Below are positions 1 to 9,900 of a DNA stretch of 64,000 nucleotides, piece after piece. The notes beneath the pieces were generated by a model. That model saw only the letters and a list, made by a program, of their open reading frames with translations, ran no database searches and was not told the origin of the DNA. Made by a program: the position numbers and the translations under genes. Position 1 is the first letter of the stretch. The number at the start of each line of letters is the position of its first letter. The stretch covers positions 186,001 through 250,000 of the forward strand of contig NZ_WTYW01000003.1 in NCBI RefSeq assembly GCF_009827635.1. The letters are read 5' to 3'. This stretch comes from Parapontixanthobacter aurantiacus. GTDB taxonomy: Bacteria > Pseudomonadota > Alphaproteobacteria > Sphingomonadales > Sphingomonadaceae.

Positions 1-1
1 A

Positions 2-262
2 CTTCCCGGTTGGACGATCTCGAAGCACCTGGCGATTGTCGGATCGTCGCGAAACATCAAGGTGGGGCTGCTTGATCCGCGCAAAGACGCAGGACAAGTC
101 TACGAAGAAGTCATGTTGGAAATGTGCGAGAGTGCGAAAGATCTCGGTGCAAACGCCATTCTGAATGTACGCCTTGCCCCGATGCCGATCGGCGCCGGCT
201 TCATCGTGTCGTCACTTCTCGTCACTGGCGATGCGGTGATAGCAGTCGAGGTAGATCAATAG
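2..262 (+). CDS. YbjQ/DUF74-family protein, 5' end cut by the window
   Basis: The reading frame is open from base 2 to a TAG at 260-262, so the start codon lies outside the window; 86 residues are visible. The pattern ILGANA-like 'DLGANAILNVRL' followed by a beta-rich end with 'GDAVIAVEV' matches the small YbjQ (PF01906, formerly DUF74) family, a roughly 100-residue homo-oligomeric fold sometimes called heavy-metal-binding. Its biochemical role is unknown. An internal GTG at 62 could be called as a start, but the family motif extends upstream of it. The last 41 bases overlap the convergent gene that ends at 222. It is probably one of the accessory genes of the element seen to the right. Confidence 0.7.
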   Translation, partial: LPGWTISKHLAIVGSSRNIKVGLLDPRKDAGQVYEEVMLEMCESAKDLGANAILNVRLAPMPIGAGFIVSSLLVTGDAVIAVEVDQ

Positions 263-962
263 CATTGTGCGATGGCCGTTTCCAGGATGTCTGAGAGCCG
301 TTCTGCTCCGCAATCGCGATGGTCGGCTCTGATTGGCACCTGCTGCAAGCTGTGATCGTTTCCTTGAGAGATGCCAGTTTTCGCCCCGAGTTCTCGGAAG
401 CCGCGCAAGCACTCAGCTCCACTACCTTCCGGTAGCATCCAGATGGGCACGACTCCGTTATAGTGATCCCTGCGGCATGGGCTTCAACCATAGTCAGTTT
501 CCATAGGCGGTTGGCGATGAGCCTTTCATAGTGGAGCTTGTTGATGATGCGCGACTGGCCCGGGAGGCAATTGGACAGAGAGTAGCTCCACTTCAGGAGT
601 TGTTGCGACCAGCGCAATTCCGCCTCCAGGCTTTGAGCGCGCGTCGAACATCGTTCGAGCACAATGAATCGCGGTAGTTGGTTGGCCAGCATCAAACGAT
701 AGATTTCTGATCTAGCGGACTGATACTTGTCCTTTTGCGCAAGAGCTCGACGAATATGATCGATCGCTCGACCATGCGGGTTTTTCGTTTCCCCCACGTA
801 AAAAGGTAGCGCTTGGTATCGGCTTCTCGGATCGGTCTTGGTGGGATCGAGAATAGCGTAGACTACGTATGGGGCTCCATCGGCGGCCTGCGCAAATTGC
901 GTCGCTACTTCGTTCATCCGGTCCTCAAGATCGTGACCAATTTCGAGCGAATTGTTGCACAT
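222..962 (-). CDS. GIY-YIG-like nuclease-domain protein
   Basis: A 246-residue protein. Near residues 30-70 it has the layout of a GIY-YIG domain: 'VVYAI', then 'FYVGET', then an arginine and histidine in 'GRAIDHI', and further on a glutamate in 'SLEAELRW'. These correspond to the two tyrosine motifs, the catalytic Arg and the metal-binding Glu. The ATG at 960-962 was chosen because AGGAG lies 8 bases upstream; the frame stays open to 1226, but that extension has no ribosome site and reads through the divergent gene's leader. The C-terminal 40 residues are basic and cysteine-rich and may not be folded. It could be a stand-alone endonuclease of the accessory region; substrate unknown. Confidence 0.6.
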   Translation of the reverse strand: MCNNSLEIGHDLEDRMNEVATQFAQAADGAPYVVYAILDPTKTDPRSRYQALPFYVGETKNPHGRAIDHIRRALAQKDKYQSARSEIYRLMLANQLPRFIVLERCSTRAQSLEAELRWSQQLLKWSYSLSNCLPGQSRIINKLHYERLIANRLWKLTMVEAHAAGITITESCPSGCYRKVVELSACAASENSGRKLASLKETITACSRCQSEPTIAIAEQNGSQTSWKRPSHNAIDLPRLLSPHRQ

Positions 963-1101
963 CGAACTTCTCCTTCGTTCGATGCCGCCCCTCCCCCTCC
1001 TCTTTTTTACCCCGGCCAATTCCCGATTATATGCGCAAACCGATTGTGGTGATTGCCCGAAGGGCTCCTTCTCCATAATCTGTCCACGAAAGGGGCAAGC
1101 G

Positions 1102-1614
1102 ATGCCTGCATCATTCAATCCTGGGTCATTCGACATCGGTCCTTTCGATCTCGAAATCACGCTCACAGAGGCGGCGCTGGATGAGGCGAACCGTCCTACC
1201 CGACGCATATTGGCGAACGCCTGCATCGGTGTAGATCCATTCGATGCCTACTATGCCTCGCTCGAACTCTTTGAAGCGCTACAGGCGGTTCATGAGGAAT
1301 ACGCAGATGCTAAAGCGAAGCTGGCGCGTATCCTGTCGACCCGTTGCGACGATTTCCAGCGCTGCTTGTATTATTCGCTCGCCGGCCGCGGGGTGGTGCA
1401 AATGCTCGCGGATCTGGAGTGGCTGCTCCATATCCTTAGCGGAAGGGCCAAAATCTCAGCCGAGTTGCTTCGGCATGGCGGTAATGTGCAAACCGCTCGC
1501 TCGCCATACATTGGCGATGAGCCTGATGGCCCAATTGCAGCAGCCAACCCCGATTTCGAACTCGGTGCATCGTGGTTTCTCGATCCCGAGTCGGGCGGGA
1601 AACTGAGCGACTAA
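1102..1614 (+). CDS. Hypothetical protein, acidic, 170 residues
   Basis: I do not recognise the family. The ATG at 1102 follows AAAGGGG with proper spacing, and the frame has steady codon use. The first 20 residues are rich in Phe, Gly and Pro. A helical body follows ('DAYYASLELFEALQAVHEEYADAKAKL') with a heptad-like pattern, then a polar tail with 'GDEPDGPIAAANP'. There is no signal peptide or membrane segment, so it is probably cytoplasmic. It is transcribed divergently from the GIY-YIG-like gene at 222-962 across a 139-base gap that must hold both promoters. Confidence 0.55.
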   Translation: MPASFNPGSFDIGPFDLEITLTEAALDEANRPTRRILANACIGVDPFDAYYASLELFEALQAVHEEYADAKAKLARILSTRCDDFQRCLYYSLAGRGVVQMLADLEWLLHILSGRAKISAELLRHGGNVQTARSPYIGDEPDGPIAAANPDFELGASWFLDPESGGKLSD

Positions 1615-1903
1615 TCTTTGAACTGTCAGATCTTTTCGCAGGTCGCGGTACGCTGGAACTGGGCCTTCCTATCGGCAGCTTTGCGCCCTGATCTCGATCA
1701 TTCCGCCGATTGATTCCGTTCGCCTGAAGCAGTCATTCGTTCGAGGACGTATTAGGTCGGCTAGATGCCAATATTCCGGTTGCTTACCCTGCAAGCTAAT
1801 GTCGCTGCTTGTGCGTACAACGCGTCCAGGTTGTGGACTGCTAGACAAATAGCTTTGGCGACCGGCATCACCGCATCGAAAGAAGCGACTACAGATTTTG
1901 AAC

Positions 1904-4123
1904 TCAAGTGCGAATTGGCACCTCCAGCACAGGCCGCAGCGGCTCAAGGCGTGCTGCGTAGCGTCGGACGATCTGGTTATAAAGATCGGCGATTGCCTTT
2001 GCCTGGACCGACACGACCAAAGCATATCGCAGCTTCTCGTCGGGCGAAAAATTACGCCCTTCAAGCCGTGAATTGTAGTGAATGTCGAACACAGGGTTAC
2101 TCAGCGAGCGACCTTGCATCCGAATCTTGCCGTGCAAACAATTCTCCCACTTCCAGGCGTCGCGGCGCAGTTCTTCCTCTGTCGCGCCGGCCTGAGATGT
2201 GCCGAAGAACGACCTCGTATCAGCATGCAGCTGGTTGTCTCGTGAAAACTTCCCGTCATGCGGACGGAAGGTGAGCTCCAGACCGGCCTGCGTGTAATTG
2301 CCCGGATGATGCGGATCGGTGTTCGATTTGTAGCAGACCGTCGCTTTCATATTCACCATGCCAGAGATTTCTTCGTCGGGCATCGGGATCGCAGCGCGAA
2401 TGTACTTTGCCGGAGAAATTTCGCCCTGGTAGACAATCCGCACCTCATCGTCAGCGCAAAGGACGATGCTATTGATGTCCTGCGCCGCGCGACCCCAACC
2501 AACCTCCTTGGCGTCGATGTCGGTCCCCTCGGCTGTATGAACTAGCAGCGCGCGTATCGCGAGATCGTTCAGATTGCCGCCGAAGTGCGCGCGAACTCCC
2601 GAAGCCATCCGAACAACTGCGGGTGTCGCAAACGATGTCCCACCGGTCGTGTTCAGCTGAGGGCTCATTTCATGGCTCACCACCACGAAAGGTCGCGCAA
2701 CCGAGCCTCCAAATCCGACCAGATCGGGCTTTATTATCCCGGGGCTTCGCCCCGGCCCGACCGAACTATATGAGGCGCGTTGCCAGTCATCGTCCATGGT
2801 ATCGCAGGCACCGACCGCAAGCGCATTTACACAATCGGCTGGCACCTGAACCCGGTTGAGGCCTGCTAGCGCATCGCCTTCGCCGTCATTGCCCACGGCG
2901 ATACCGGCCAAGGTCGAAGTTCTCGAGAGTCGATCGTCAAGTACTGCCGTCCATGCATGGACGTCGTCGTCTTCAATCGGCAGGCAAGGACCGATGCTGA
3001 GGTTGATGAAGTCGTAATGCTGGCCCGAAAGCACCCCGTCGATTCGCTCGAGCACTTCATATAGCTCGTGAAGGTTCTGAGCCGGATCCTCGTCCAACAC
3101 GCGATAATGATCGATTGCTGCGAAGGGGCGCGGGATTGGTTTTTTCGGATCAATGTGGCCGAACAACGCGGCCGACGTCACCGCCACGCCGTGCTCGTAC
3201 AGATCCTGTGTCGCTGGCAACATGTCGGGAAGCTCGTAAGGCGTTACCCACTCCGTGAGAGGGTGCCCGGGCGGCACACCACCATCGAAAATGGCGACGC
3301 GTGTCTCACGCGATATGGGCGGCTCATCGGGGAGATCGGGCATGGCCGTCGGGATGCCCGCCGAACGAATCGTCGGGCGAAGAACCCTCAGCTCGGGCAT
3401 CTTGCGCAGCGCGCGCACGCTTGAGAACACAGCGATCTCTTCAGCCCGCTCGGACTCGGCATCAAGTTCGAGAAAACACAGACCTTTCGCGTAAAACCGG
3501 CGGCCGAAGTTCCGCTCAATGCCGCGAGCCTCGAGAAAATCTCCGAATTGATCCAGCAGCACCATCTCGCCTTCAAGCTCTCCTGCGTGAAGGACGATTT
3601 CCAACGGGAACGTGCCTGTCTCAGGAAGCACGCCCTTGATCTTGCTGCTCGGAATAGGCGCAGAAATCTCCTCGATCGAAGGAAGTTCCTTTTCCCGGCC
3701 CGACGTAGCGGGCCAGTCGGGCAGCGCATTTTCCCAGCTTCGCAAAGCTGAACGCGTCGCGCGCGCGAAGAGCTGTGTGGAAATGGTTTCTACAGGCGGC
3801 CGATTGCGGGAGCGCTTTTCGGGTTTGACTCTAGCGGGCCGACTGCCGACCACTTCCATCCCAACATCGCGCATCAGTTCGAACGGGAAATACGACTTCG
3901 CGATATATTCTGGGTTGAGCGTGAGAGATATGATCGCGCGATCATTCGGACATGCATCGTCGGGCAGGTTCTCGATCTTTTGCACCGTCTCGGAAATCAT
4001 CGGGGTAAGGCGCCGCCGTGCTTCGCCGAAGCTATAGGGCGCATCTTTAGGGCCGCCGCCAGAACGCACGATAACGTCTTTGGTTAGGCGCTCGCCGCGA
4101 CCGAGAAGGAAATTCTGTGCCAT
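1904..4123 (-). CDS. ietS: IetS-like subtilisin-family serine protease (S8)
   Basis: A 739-residue protein without a signal peptide, so it should act in the cytoplasm. The subtilase catalytic set is visible: Asp280 in 'RVAIFDGGV', His311 in 'YEHGVAVTS', the oxyanion Asn412 in 'VGNDGEG' and Ser497 in 'GGTSFATPAV'. About 270 residues precede the protease domain and about 200 follow it; both are typical of the long S8 proteins encoded beside an AAA ATPase. Its start lies 6 bases after the stop of the ATPase gene (4130-5230), so the two form an operon. The pair matches IetA/IetS, known as a plasmid-stability toxin-antitoxin-like system of an Agrobacterium Ti plasmid and later listed as anti-phage. 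Function here is inferred from the pair and its gene order. Confidence 0.85.
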   Translation of the reverse strand: MAQNFLLGRGERLTKDVIVRSGGGPKDAPYSFGEARRRLTPMISETVQKIENLPDDACPNDRAIISLTLNPEYIAKSYFPFELMRDVGMEVVGSRPARVKPEKRSRNRPPVETISTQLFARATRSALRSWENALPDWPATSGREKELPSIEEISAPIPSSKIKGVLPETGTFPLEIVLHAGELEGEMVLLDQFGDFLEARGIERNFGRRFYAKGLCFLELDAESERAEEIAVFSSVRALRKMPELRVLRPTIRSAGIPTAMPDLPDEPPISRETRVAIFDGGVPPGHPLTEWVTPYELPDMLPATQDLYEHGVAVTSAALFGHIDPKKPIPRPFAAIDHYRVLDEDPAQNLHELYEVLERIDGVLSGQHYDFINLSIGPCLPIEDDDVHAWTAVLDDRLSRTSTLAGIAVGNDGEGDALAGLNRVQVPADCVNALAVGACDTMDDDWQRASYSSVGPGRSPGIIKPDLVGFGGSVARPFVVVSHEMSPQLNTTGGTSFATPAVVRMASGVRAHFGGNLNDLAIRALLVHTAEGTDIDAKEVGWGRAAQDINSIVLCADDEVRIVYQGEISPAKYIRAAIPMPDEEISGMVNMKATVCYKSNTDPHHPGNYTQAGLELTFRPHDGKFSRDNQLHADTRSFFGTSQAGATEEELRRDAWKWENCLHGKIRMQGRSLSNPVFDIHYNSRLEGRNFSPDEKLRYALVVSVQAKAIADLYNQIVRRYAARLEPLRPVLEVPIRT

Positions 4124-4129
4124 GATGTT

Positions 4130-5230
4130 TTAGCTTTCGTTGTCCGCATTAAGGCGATCGCGTATTGTGTCGCGCGCAACGCCTGTGAGTTCCTGGGCTC
4201 GGCGTTGCGACACCAGCTTTTCGGCATACAGCTTCACCGCAAGTTCGATCTTTTGCTGCTTGGTTTGTGAATCGACCGCGATGAGTGGAACGAGATGATC
4301 GCTGAGCTTCTTTCCGTTCAGTGCCGCCCCACGGCGGGCCCCGGTAATTTTGCGCTCGATATCACTGTAAGATTGTTCCAACAGCGAAAGCGCCAAGACT
4401 TCAGACCATGCATCAGCCTTCGGCATGAATCCTTTGAGAAGGGATGAAATAAAGGCTTCCGCCGCGTCCGCGCTCGGCACGTCGAAATGGACGACCTCTT
4501 CGAACCGTCTCCAGACAGCCGGATCGAGAAGCTCTTCGTGATTGGTGGCAGCGATGAGCATGCCCGAGGAGGGCCAATCATCGAGTTGCTGAAGGAGTAC
4601 GGTAACGAGGCGCTTGAGCTCGCCAATCTCCCCGCTGTCGTCGCGCCGCTTCGCAACTGCATCGAGCTCGTCCAAGAGCAATACGCACTCCATCGATTTC
4701 GCAAAATCAAGGACATGCCGAAGATTTGAGCCGGTCCGGCCAAGGTAGCTACTCATCACCGCCGACAGGTCCAGAGTTAGAAGCGGTACTCCGAGGCGTC
4801 GCGCGATCCACCGCGCCGTCATTGTTTTTCCGACCCCCGGTGGGCCGGTGAAGAGGATGGTTCGTGTCGGCTCGAGGCCGACATCGAAAAGCGCGCCGGA
4901 GTTCTTTCTTTCATCGATAAGGCGGTCGATCGTGCCCTTGAGTGCATCGGTATACACCGGCTCATGTGGGAGCTCCGGATGTTCTTCCACTCGGAGGAGT
5001 TGAAACCGGGAGTCTGCATCCACCGGTAGCGCCATCTCTTGCTTCTTGCGCAGGGGAGACGATCGGGTTGGTTTCTGGCGCAAGAGTTCGACCAGCTCCT
5101 GCGAAAGCTTGGCATCATCGGAACGCCTTACGATCCGATGCAAAAAGCTGTGTACGTCTTGCTGGCGCTCAGACAATGCGATTCGCGCCAAGTGGACGAA
5201 ATTTTCCCTTATTTTTTCATTTTCTTCCAT
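4130..5230 (-). CDS. ietA: IetA-like AAA ATPase
   Basis: A 366-residue AAA+ protein. Walker A is 'GPPGVGKT' at 129-136, Walker B 'LLLDELD' near 184-190, sensor-1 'AATN' near 227-230, and an arginine pair follows in 'DPAVWRRFE'. About 90 residues of helical N-terminus precede it. The C-terminus ('SQRRAQELTGVARDTIRDRL') looks like a small helix-turn-helix. The ATG at 5228-5230 has GGGG upstream; an in-frame extension to 5353 has no ribosome site and was rejected. First gene of the operon with the protease at 1904-4123. In the known IetAS pair both genes are needed together; the ATPase probably controls or delivers substrates to the protease (inference). Confidence 0.85.
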   Translation of the reverse strand: MEENEKIRENFVHLARIALSERQQDVHSFLHRIVRRSDDAKLSQELVELLRQKPTRSSPLRKKQEMALPVDADSRFQLLRVEEHPELPHEPVYTDALKGTIDRLIDERKNSGALFDVGLEPTRTILFTGPPGVGKTMTARWIARRLGVPLLTLDLSAVMSSYLGRTGSNLRHVLDFAKSMECVLLLDELDAVAKRRDDSGEIGELKRLVTVLLQQLDDWPSSGMLIAATNHEELLDPAVWRRFEEVVHFDVPSADAAEAFISSLLKGFMPKADAWSEVLALSLLEQSYSDIERKITGARRGAALNGKKLSDHLVPLIAVDSQTKQQKIELAVKLYAEKLVSQRRAQELTGVARDTIRDRLNADNES

Positions 5231-5490
5231 TTGTGCCCCGTGGTGCTTGATTTTCTTTCGATTATTAAGGCCACGGAGTGGACGAAAATGCAATAGGTTC
5301 GTTCCGGTTTCGTCCACAGAAGGTGCTGCCAACGCGGCCAGTGGAAGATACAAGGAGGGTTTTGACCTTAGACAGCCATTCTCTGCAGCGCGTCTGACCT
5401 CGCTGCTATTACCGGTACGTTCACCCGTGCGATGAGGGCAGCTTTCGGGTCATTGTCGCAGATACCGGTTGGTCGGCTTCCGGCCCACTT
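5231..5490. other. Promoter-bearing gap upstream of ietAS
   Basis: A 260-base stretch between the end of the membrane-protein gene (5491) and the start of the ATPase gene. Both genes run leftward, so this gap must hold the ietAS promoter unless transcription reads through from the par/mob genes. The part next to the ATPase start is AT-rich, unlike the rest of the region. I saw no convincing small gene or repeat. Confidence 0.4.
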
Positions 5491-5946
5491 TCAGTCACAT
5501 ACCTCCGCGAACTGCGCAGCGAGATGTTGCTCGAGAAGATCCACATCACTGTTGCGCGTGTTGCACCACTTCCGCCGAACGGATCGATGCAGGTCGACAA
5601 TCCGCCAGGCCGAAAGCGGCGTCCGGCATTTCTCAAGCTCGCCGACAACCTCGTGGTCGAACTTGGCGCGACAGGCCAACGGCAGCATGTTACGCGCTAC
5701 ACGAATCAGCGCTGCACTGGCGGGTGGACCCATAAACAGACGTTTTGCGATTTGCCATTGGGCAAGGAACGCCAAGGCAACCGTACCGGATGCGAAGATA
5801 GCCGATGCCGCCGCGCCGCCGATCAATGGCAATATCGCAAGTGGGCTGAGCAGAAGGGCCGAGGTGACCAGGAGCGCCGCGAGCTGGTATCGGAGCATCA
5901 GGAACTCGATGCGCGCGACGCACAGCAATTTTTTAGGGGTGCTCAT
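5491..5946 (-). CDS. Small membrane protein of the plasmid-like backbone
   Basis: A 151-residue protein with two or three hydrophobic segments in the first 75 residues ('LAALLVTSALLLSPLAI', then an Ala/Gly-rich segment and 'GTVALAFLAQW'), followed by a basic, histidine- and cysteine-containing soluble tail. AAGGAG precedes the ATG at 5944-5946 at good spacing; an upstream in-frame ATG at 5961 lacks this. It lies 12 bases after the ParG-like gene and is read in the same direction, so it probably belongs to the par operon. Family unknown to me. The position suggests a role in element maintenance or transfer, but nothing in the sequence proves it. Confidence 0.6.
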   Translation of the reverse strand: MSTPKKLLCVARIEFLMLRYQLAALLVTSALLLSPLAILPLIGGAAASAIFASGTVALAFLAQWQIAKRLFMGPPASAALIRVARNMLPLACRAKFDHEVVGELEKCRTPLSAWRIVDLHRSVRRKWCNTRNSDVDLLEQHLAAQFAEVCD

Positions 5947-5957
5947 GATCTCTCCTT

Positions 5958-6212
5958 TCACGATCCGATCGGGCTTTCGCCATATTTGCGCAGGACATCG
6001 TCGAAAGCTTCGGCCATCAGGTCCTGCAGACTGAGACCATTGCGCCGCGCGCAGGTATGCATGGCCAGCGAGAGCTCGGGCGAGAAGTAGCCCGAAATCG
6101 CTTTACGACCCACACGGCTTGGCGTGGTTTGTGGGGGAGCTGCAAGCGATATGGGTTCGGTCGTCGCATTGTCCTTCGCTTGCTTGTCAGCGAGGTTAGC
6201 GAAGCGGTTCAT
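5958..6212 (-). CDS. ParG-like ribbon-helix-helix small partition protein
   Basis: An 84-residue basic protein. The first 35 residues are polar and probably disordered, and the rest ('RKAISGYFSPELSLAMHTCA' then 'LSLQDLMAEAFDDVLRKYG') fits a ribbon-helix-helix fold: a short beta strand followed by two helices. It starts inside the last codons of parA (4-base overlap, 6209-6212), the usual arrangement for a ParA ATPase and its DNA-binding partner. By analogy with ParG/ParR-type proteins it should bind repeats near parA and couple them to the ATPase. Similar small proteins also act as antitoxins; the coupling to parA favours partition. Confidence 0.65.
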   Translation of the reverse strand: MNRFANLADKQAKDNATTEPISLAAPPQTTPSRVGRKAISGYFSPELSLAMHTCARRNGLSLQDLMAEAFDDVLRKYGESPIGS

Positions 6213-6886
6213 GCGGACATCCTTTCCTGTTCGCGTATGGACATATTTAGCTGTTCACACGCCCACATGTGAAGCTGTTCGATCTCGCACGCCGCCTTGC
6301 TTGCCGGATCAAGATCGAAGATGGTCTGCCCGCCTGCAACTGCATGGCGATAGGTTGCGCGGTCGGGCAGGATAACAGGGCAGGTCTGCGCACCAAACCC
6401 GGTGACCAATTCCATCGCGTCAGCGTAAATCAGCTGAGCGTTGGGTGGACCGGCGGTGAACACAACGAAGGCCGGCTTGGCGAACAGTTCGACCAGGCGG
6501 ATGGTTGTGCGCATGGCGGCAAGATCAAACGCGCTCGGGCGACAGGGGATCAGCACGAGATCTGCGCATTCGACCGCTTTGCTGGCCGCAAGGTCGGCAT
6601 GGGGCGGCGTGTCGATCACGATCAGTTCGGCGCCCTGAGCAGACGCCGCTTGGATCTTGGCGGCGATGCGCGGCGGCGCGCTGTCGATGACCTCGGGTGG
6701 CGCGCCGCGTCGCCATTCGGCCCATTGCGAGGCGCTGGCCTGCGGGTCGGTATCGATCACAAGGCTGATCTGACCTGTTCTGGTCGCAGCGGCGGAAAGG
6801 TGGATCGCAAGCGTGGTTTTTCCGGCACCGCCTTTCTGACTGACAATCGCGACGGTGCGGGTGTGGGGATGTGGATTCGTGTTCAT
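6209..6886 (-). CDS. parA: ParA-family partition ATPase
   Basis: A 225-residue protein of the short ParA type, without an N-terminal helix-turn-helix domain. The deviant Walker A 'KGGAGKTT' is at residues 18-25, Walker A' 'VIDTDPQAS' near 43-51, and Walker B 'LIVIDTPPH' near 88-96. It should dimerise on ATP and move the element's DNA over the nucleoid together with the small protein at 5958-6212. The N-terminus ('MNTNPHPHTRTV') is encoded by DNA that repeats the sequence upstream of the gene, so the first codons may double as part of an operator or centromere. It lies downstream of the relaxase gene with a 58-base gap. Confidence 0.9.
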   Translation of the reverse strand: MNTNPHPHTRTVAIVSQKGGAGKTTLAIHLSAAATRTGQISLVIDTDPQASASQWAEWRRGAPPEVIDSAPPRIAAKIQAASAQGAELIVIDTPPHADLAASKAVECADLVLIPCRPSAFDLAAMRTTIRLVELFAKPAFVVFTAGPPNAQLIYADAMELVTGFGAQTCPVILPDRATYRHAVAGGQTIFDLDPASKAACEIEQLHMWACEQLNMSIREQERMSA

Positions 6887-6938
6887 GCGCGATGGTCCTC
6901 ATGTTCACATGTGAGAGTGTGGGGATGTTGGGATGTGG
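6855..6938. repeat. Short direct repeats and a palindrome at the parA start (candidate parS/operator)
   Basis: The 12-mer GTGTGGGGATGT occurs exactly at 6861-6872 (inside the first parA codons) and again at 6917-6928, and a related GGGATGTGG follows at 6930-6938. Between them TCACATGTGA (6905-6914) is a perfect palindrome. Its core CACATGTG recurs at 6264-6271 near the end of parA. Clusters like this upstream of short-ParA genes are where the partner protein binds as centromere and operator. That role is inferred from position only. Confidence 0.45.
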
Positions 6939-6944
6939 CCATGT

Positions 6945-9900
6945 TCAGCGTCCGCGCTCCAAATCGCGGGCGCGCTCCAGGTCGCGCTCGCGGTCGCGTG
7001 CCAGCTCGTCTTGGCTGCGGCTGATGCCGCTGCGCGAGGCGGGCTTTTCGAGCGTGATATCGCGCTCGCGGTTCTGGAGGACGGCCATCGCATATTCGGG
7101 GCCGAGTTTGTCGGAGAGCTTCTGAAGGTCTTCCTTGAAGCCGGGATAGTGGTCGGGCGATTTGGTCTTGGCCTGCGAGACATCCATCGCGCTGGTTTTT
7201 TCGCCGGTCCTGGTCTCGACCTGGCGCTGCACACGATCGGGATTGTCGGTCACCAACGTGGCGTGCTCGGCGATGCGGGTGACAGCGACCAGAAAAGAGG
7301 CGGTGCTGTTGAGCGCCCGTTCGCGCTCCGACATCATGATGATGCCATCCTTGGCGGTCATGCCCTGTGCGACATGCACGTTGATTGCATAGGCGAGATC
7401 GAGCCGCTCGAGCATCGAGTCGCCTTGCGGCAGTTCGTGCAGCTTGCCATCGCCCGCCTTTATCGTGACCTTGCCGCCATCGATGCGCTCGACATGGGCA
7501 ATATCGCCGTTGAGCAACCCACGTTCGCCGTCCTTCGCGGTCCAGCGAATCCGGTCTTGTTCGTGGAGGCCGATGCTCTTGCGCTCGAAAATGGTGACGG
7601 CATCATGCTTGAGATTAGCCGGAAGTCGCGAGGGATCGAGTGTCCTGAGCTCGCCATCGCCCATATGCAGCTCGACCTTGCCATCTGAGACGTCGACGAC
7701 CTCGCCGCGCTCACCGCGCTGGAACTTTTGGCTCGGCAAGTTCGTCTGGAATGCGACCACGCGACCTTCGTGATAGCCTTTGAGTTGGCGTGCGCCTTCG
7801 CGGGTGATGGTTACCCGGTCGAGTACATCGAGGCGGATACTGTTCGCACCGAGCTCGCCCCGCGCAGCCAATGCCTTCTGCGCCTCCGCATTGCCCGCGC
7901 TGCGCATCGCTCGACCTGCGGCAAGGAGGACAGTGCTGTCGCGCTGGTCCTTCGGTAGATCGACCCATATGTTCGCAGCAGTCTTCGGTATTTCGCCCGG
8001 CGCGACCTCGGTGGTCGCCGCCTTGAGCTCCTTGAACGCCTGATCGATGTCACCGTCCCCCAGCGCACGATTGAGCGCTTGCATCTGCGGCGTCTGCGCA
8101 CGCAGGTTTTCAGCGATGTCGCTCCTGCCAAGATCCTGGCCCTGAAGCTGGGCAAACGGCTTGCCCGCCTCGATTGCAGGTAGCTGCTTGATATCGCCCG
8201 CGAGGACGAGCCGCCCGACATGCATCTGGTTAGCGAGGTCGATCAGACGTGCGAGCCGGTCGGTTCCGATCTGGCTCGCTTCGTCCACCATCACCAGCGC
8301 GCCGCTGAGCTCTTCCCGCGCCTCAGCCACCCGTTCCGCGCTGGCACTGCCGCCCAGAACCCGCGCATACCGGGCCAGAAAGCCATCCACCGTGGAAGCC
8401 GGCGCTGCGGTCTTCTCCCCAAACTCACGCGCAATGCGCCCGACGTGAGACAGCGCGACCACATTGCGCCCTTCCTCCCGCGCAATGGCAGCCACCGGGG
8501 CCAATGCGGCTGACTTCCCAACGCCAGCGCCGCCCTGAACGAGATGGATGCGGTCCCGGCTCGTCAGAATGTCGGCTCCAGCCTTTTCCTGTCCCTGATT
8601 GAGGCGCCGCAGGCCTATGGCCCGCGCCTGTTCTTGCAGGCGCGCAACCACACCGTCCCGTTCTGCGATGGGCTCAACACTGTCCTTTCCTGCAAGCGCC
8701 AGAGCAACGACCTTGTTCTCCATCGCTACGGCCTGCTGCGTGGTCAGCATCCGGTCGCGATCGGCCGGGCCACTGCCAATCAGAAGTCCCCGTTGCTGAA
8801 GTTGCTCGATACGCGCCTCAATGGCTTCGACCGTGAATGGTCCTTGGCGCTCGAGCGAATGGCGGATGAGATCATTGCGGCTGAAGGCCGCCTCGCGCTC
8901 GCCAAGTTCTCTCGCAGCGGAGGCGACCGCTTGTGCGGCTGCAAATGCCTTGGGTTCCAGACGGCCGAGGCGTTCCGGGACCAATGGGTCTTTATCCTTC
9001 GGGGTCAGCCCTATGGCGCTGGCAATCGCCATGCCCTTGGCGCCGATCCCGCGAATGCCGGCCACAAGCCGGGTCCAGACAGTCTGCTCGGCGCTGGATC
9101 GCGCCAGAGCTTTGTCGATCAGAGGTTTATGGTCAAAGCCCACACGCTTTGCTGTTTCCTGCCACCGCTCTTTCTGACCCGCTATGTCCGGGTCCATTTC
9201 CTTGCCCTTGCGCGTCGCGAGAGCGGCAAGTTCCAGTTCTCTTGCGCTGCTCCGTCCATCTTTTGCGGCTTCGGCCACCACCTCAGCGCGCCGGGTCGAA
9301 AAGGCTTCGATCACCTCGCGGGAAACACCTCTGATTTCGAATGCGCCATCGACCGCCTCCCGAGCCGGGACAGTTTCATAGCCGAGCGCCTCGACCCGCG
9401 CGCGCATTTCGGAGTTGTGCACCGCGCTCATCGCGTGCTGAGCGCGGTAGAATTCTGGATTGTGGACCGCTCGCCATTTGCCATCAGCGGTCTGGGTCGC
9501 ATTGATGCCGACCGCGTGAATATGGAGATGGGGTTCCAGATTCCGGTTCACATCGTGCAGAAAACTGGCCACAAGGAGGTTGCCCGTGCGCTCGGGCACA
9601 GCGGTGCCCAATTCCTTGTCCCAGACCCGCGCTTCAACGACGTTCTTTTCGGCCCATTTCAGGGCCACTTTCGCCGACTCCGTGAACGCCTCGATCAGGC
9701 GCTTGTCGCCTCCAACCAGCGCCAGCAATGACACCGACTTCGAGACGCTGAAGTGGAGTTCATCGCCGAAGCGGCGCACGCCATCCTTGCCTTGGATCTC
9801 CGAACCGTCGGGCAGCTTGCCCTCGATGACGGCGGCGAACATGTCCTTGTCGACGGAACCGCTCAGCCCCAGCGCTGCGGCACCCTTGCCTAACCACTCA

